From Thiosocius sp963808165 (GTDB lineage: Bacteria > Pseudomonadota > Gammaproteobacteria > Chromatiales > Chromatiaceae), in the NCBI GenBank assembly GCA_963808165.1, contig CAWEET010000008.1, forward strand, positions 1 to 64,000: a stretch of DNA of 64,000 nucleotides, given 5' to 3'. A program made the position numbers and the translations under genes. Below, in pieces: positions 61,669-64,000 of this stretch (positions within the stretch are counted from its first letter, which is position 1; each line of letters starts with the position of its first letter). Under the pieces are notes generated by a model. That model ran no database searches, had not been told where the DNA came from, and saw only the letters and a list, made by a program, of their open reading frames with translations.

Positions 61669-63576
61669 TCAGCGGGTGAGTGTTGTCTGTGGGCGTCCGA
61701 CGCGTAGTGGCTTGAAAGGGGTGCCGTCGCCGTAGAAGTAGCGCGAAAAGCCTTCGTAATACTCCAGCCGGAGGGTCTGTATTGCCACGATGATGCCTTC
61801 CAGCACAATGACAAACAGGTTGCCCAGTATGAGCGTGATCCAATGGCCCACCGTGCCCATGCTGTCGGCCAGCGTGAACACGGCCAGCGAAAGCGCCACG
61901 TGATTCAGGCTGAAGGCTGCAACGCGCAGGAACGAAAGCGAGCTGGCGACGTAGCCGTTGACGATTTCGAAGGTCTCGATCAGCGTGGTGAAGATCCGCT
62001 CGCCGTACGGTGCATCGGACGACTGCCATTGATAAGCGATCAGTAGCAATAGCGTGACGACGATCATCATCGTTGCCAGCAGCGGGAATCCATTGCCCTG
62101 CACGAAGTTCACCAGGCCGCCGAAAAGCGCGAGGTAGAGTATTAGCGAGAACAGCCCCCCGGGGCCAAACAGCGCGCCGGCCTGATCGCCGGACAACAGG
62201 CGATTGCTGATCGCGATGGCAGACCCGAGGGTGAGAAAGGCGACGCCCCAGCCGAGCGCGACGGTAAGCATGTAGATCGGATCGGACATCGGGGCGATCC
62301 AAAGCGGATCCACCCAATGCTCGACACCAAAGATGCTGCCGTAGAGCCAGCCGAACAGCATGGCTGATGCGCCGGCCAGAACGAACAAGTAGGTAAAGGC
62401 GCGCAGGCGTCGGCGCAACACCAGTCCGGCCACGACGATCACTGCGCCATGGCCGATATCGCCGAACATCATGCCGAACATTGCGGCGAAGGTGATGGCG
62501 AAAAGCAGGGTCGGGTCGAATTCGCCGAAGCGCGGCACGCCATACTGTTGGACCAGCAGCGCGAACGGCTTCAGCAGGCCGCGTTTCCGCACTGGCACGG
62601 GGACCAGGTGGCGCTCAGCGGCGCGCGGTGCACGTGATTCGAGAAGAAAGGGCAGGCTCAGACCTTCGGTAAGCCTTTGCTTCACTTCTGCCAGTCGGCT
62701 GGCCGGGATCCAGCCCTGCATGGCCGCCAGTGGCCCGCGCGTGCGCGCGGCCCCCCGCAGGCTCGCATAGGGCTCGGCCGCCTCGAGCATCTGTCGTGCG
62801 CGCAGTAACTGACGCCGGTTGGTGCTCGACCAGTTGGCGAGCCGGCCGCGCAGTTGCTGGCAATCCTGATCCAGCTTCTGTCGGCGCGCCTGCAGTTCGT
62901 CGCGCAGTGCGCTGGGGTTGTCGTCGAAGCTTTCCGGGATGGTCAGCGGCTGATAGGCGGCTGCGTGCAGCACGCTGTCGAGTATCGCTGCATCTTCGCG
63001 CTTGCCGGCAATCAGAATGCGCCGTGTATCGCCGTCGCCGGCAACGTCCAGTATCAGATGATCGGAAAGTTGCAGTACATCGCTCAGGCGAGACAGGTTC
63101 GCGGTCGGCAGGGTGCCGATGCGCATGTCCAGGTGCTCATGCTCGACCTGCAGGCGACTCAGATCGATATCCAGGTCGGCAAAGTCCTCGAGCGATTTTT
63201 CCAGTTGGTTCAGGTCACGGAATTCATCTTCGATACGGTGCAACGCCTCGTCGCAGGGTGCGCATTGTTGCCACGCATCGGTCAGCCACTGGTCGACCTC
63301 CACCAGTTGCTCCCGGCGCAGGACCAGCAGCGGCGTGTCGGAATCGTCCGGGGGCAGCTCGCCGAGCAGTCCGACCAGACGATCGAGATGACCCCAGGCG
63401 CGGCGGATGCGGGCGCGAAAGGTCGAGCCCGGTATCTCCGGCAGTTCGGACTCGAGCAACGGGCGCTCGTCGGGAGCGAAGGCCTCGAGTTCGGCCAGTA
63501 TCAGGCTGGCGCGCGGCAGGTCTTCGCGCATCAGCTTCAGGGTGATATGCCGCATGTCGTATCCGGCACGGATCAT
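61669..63576 (-). CDS. atpI: V/A-type ATPase subunit I
   Basis: 635 residues: a cytoplasmic N-terminal half of helices (about 1-300) and a membrane half with eight or so TM segments. Visible blocks: FGEFDPTLLFAITFAAMFGMMFGDIGHGAV, SYVASSLSFLRVAAFSLNHVALS and QTLRLEYYEGFSRYFYGDGTPFKPL, which are diagnostic for subunit I (Vo a-subunit). It carries the conserved Arg facing the K ring (in SSLSFLRVAAF). Overlaps the subunit C stop by 4 bp. Confidence 0.93.
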   Translation of the reverse strand: MIRAGYDMRHITLKLMREDLPRASLILAELEAFAPDERPLLESELPEIPGSTFRARIRRAWGHLDRLVGLLGELPPDDSDTPLLVLRREQLVEVDQWLTDAWQQCAPCDEALHRIEDEFRDLNQLEKSLEDFADLDIDLSRLQVEHEHLDMRIGTLPTANLSRLSDVLQLSDHLILDVAGDGDTRRILIAGKREDAAILDSVLHAAAYQPLTIPESFDDNPSALRDELQARRQKLDQDCQQLRGRLANWSSTNRRQLLRARQMLEAAEPYASLRGAARTRGPLAAMQGWIPASRLAEVKQRLTEGLSLPFLLESRAPRAAERHLVPVPVRKRGLLKPFALLVQQYGVPRFGEFDPTLLFAITFAAMFGMMFGDIGHGAVIVVAGLVLRRRLRAFTYLFVLAGASAMLFGWLYGSIFGVEHWVDPLWIAPMSDPIYMLTVALGWGVAFLTLGSAIAISNRLLSGDQAGALFGPGGLFSLILYLALFGGLVNFVQGNGFPLLATMMIVVTLLLLIAYQWQSSDAPYGERIFTTLIETFEIVNGYVASSLSFLRVAAFSLNHVALSLAVFTLADSMGTVGHWITLILGNLFVIVLEGIIVAIQTLRLEYYEGFSRYFYGDGTPFKPLRVGRPQTTLTR

Positions 63577-64000
63577 GCGGCTGTCTCCTGTAGCGGGTCT
63601 ATTGCCTCACGCAGCAGATCGTCGCTCAGACCATCCACGCGCGCGTGGACGATCGCATACAGCGTCGTGATTTCACCGTAGCGCAGCACCAGGTAGGCGA
63701 GCACGCTGGTCAGTGCCGAGGGACTGCGGCGCATGGCGCGTTCGGCATGAGCGAACAGATCCCTGCGCATCGCGGCCTCGATCAGTGTGATCTGCTTTGG
63801 CATATCGCCGTGGCTGAGCAGGTTCGCGGGGAGCGTCCTAACAGCTTCGTCGAGAGTTTCGGCCTGTAGCAACTGCTGCAGTACCGCCCGGTTCAGCACA
63901 CGGCCACCATCGATCGCGAGATACAGTACCTCGCTGGCCTGCAGTCCGTAGTTGAACCGGTAGCGCAGGCTCCAGACAAGGTTGTGGCGGTCGACGATGC
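63573..64000 (-). CDS. atpC: V/A-type ATPase subunit C, 5' end outside window
   Basis: At least 142 codons are visible; the frame continues off the window edge. The visible part contains DRHNLVWSLRYRFNYGLQASEVLYLAIDGG and LREAIDPLQETAA at the C-terminus, matching subunit C (AC39 type), which caps the K ring. It overlaps subunit I. The true start and any upstream genes are not visible. Confidence 0.85.
   Translation of the reverse strand, partial: IVDRHNLVWSLRYRFNYGLQASEVLYLAIDGGRVLNRAVLQQLLQAETLDEAVRTLPANLLSHGDMPKQITLIEAAMRRDLFAHAERAMRRSPSALTSVLAYLVLRYGEITTLYAIVHARVDGLSDDLLREAIDPLQETAA

Noticed and set aside
1..64000. CRISPR arrays, rRNA genes, intact transposases, integrases or phage genes
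   Set aside because: I scanned for regularly spaced repeats and hallmark proteins and saw none.

Overview
The window is GC-rich, gene-dense chromosomal DNA from a proteobacterium, most probably a gammaproteobacterium. The evidence is the rnr-rlmB-rpsF-rpsR-rplI-dnaB-radA neighbourhood, a FleQ/FleS/FleR sigma54 flagellar hierarchy with two near-consensus sigma54 promoters, and a tRNA gene with an encoded CCA end. A V/A-type ATPase operon, an AddAB-like helicase-nuclease pair, a secreted Ni superoxide dismutase and DsrE-like proteins would fit a sulfur-oxidising (Chromatiales-like) lineage, but that placement is inference.

Layout. 204-6694 (minus): a stress/ion-transport operon of two tandem-domain universal stress proteins, a KefB-like cation/proton antiporter and a P-type ATPase. 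7173-8336: a gene graveyard holding a frameshifted dihydroorotase C-terminal half, the 3' half of a tRNA-Val(CAC), and a P-type ATPase remnant joined to that tRNA within the anticodon stem, as an integration scar would be. 8383-24159: housekeeping and accessory genes, including an Nt-glutamine amidase homologue, a DUF364 protein, AddAB-like DNA repair proteins, a two-component ABC importer with odd catalytic motifs, and a lytic transglycosylase with two substrate-binding-protein domains.

24277-29091 is an accessory patch: an encapsulin-type ferritin without its shell gene, a macrodomain protein, a 158-bp MITE-like element, a secreted DsrE-like protein, Ni-SOD, PgpA, and a run of small genes (a gamma-glutamylcyclotransferase fragment, a GFA-family protein and a TfoX-N protein) separated by an attC-like spacer that suggests integron-cassette ancestry. 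29343-38492 is conserved core: tRNA-Leu(CAG), RNase R, RlmB, the S6/S18/L9 operon with a candidate S6:S18 leader, DnaB, RadA.

38733-39233 encodes a secreted protein with exact 36-residue repeats, interrupted by one in-frame amber codon yet followed by a perfect intrinsic terminator. Next come small conserved proteins, an Na/Pi cotransporter, a PilZ protein and a CorC-type transporter. 46442-56317 holds fleQ, fleSR and fliEFGHIJ, the regulatory and basal-body/export part of a polar-flagellum cluster. It ends abruptly at fliJ against a convergent V/A-type ATPase operon (C-I-K-F-E-A-B-D, minus), whose first visible gene (subunit C) is cut by the window edge.

No CRISPR array, rRNA, intact transposase or integrase was seen. 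The best leads for something unusual are the tRNA-Val/ATPase/pyrC scar, the amber-interrupted repeat protein, the cassette-like patch with the MITE, the tandem-SBP transglycosylase, and the ABC ATPase with altered signature and H-loop.
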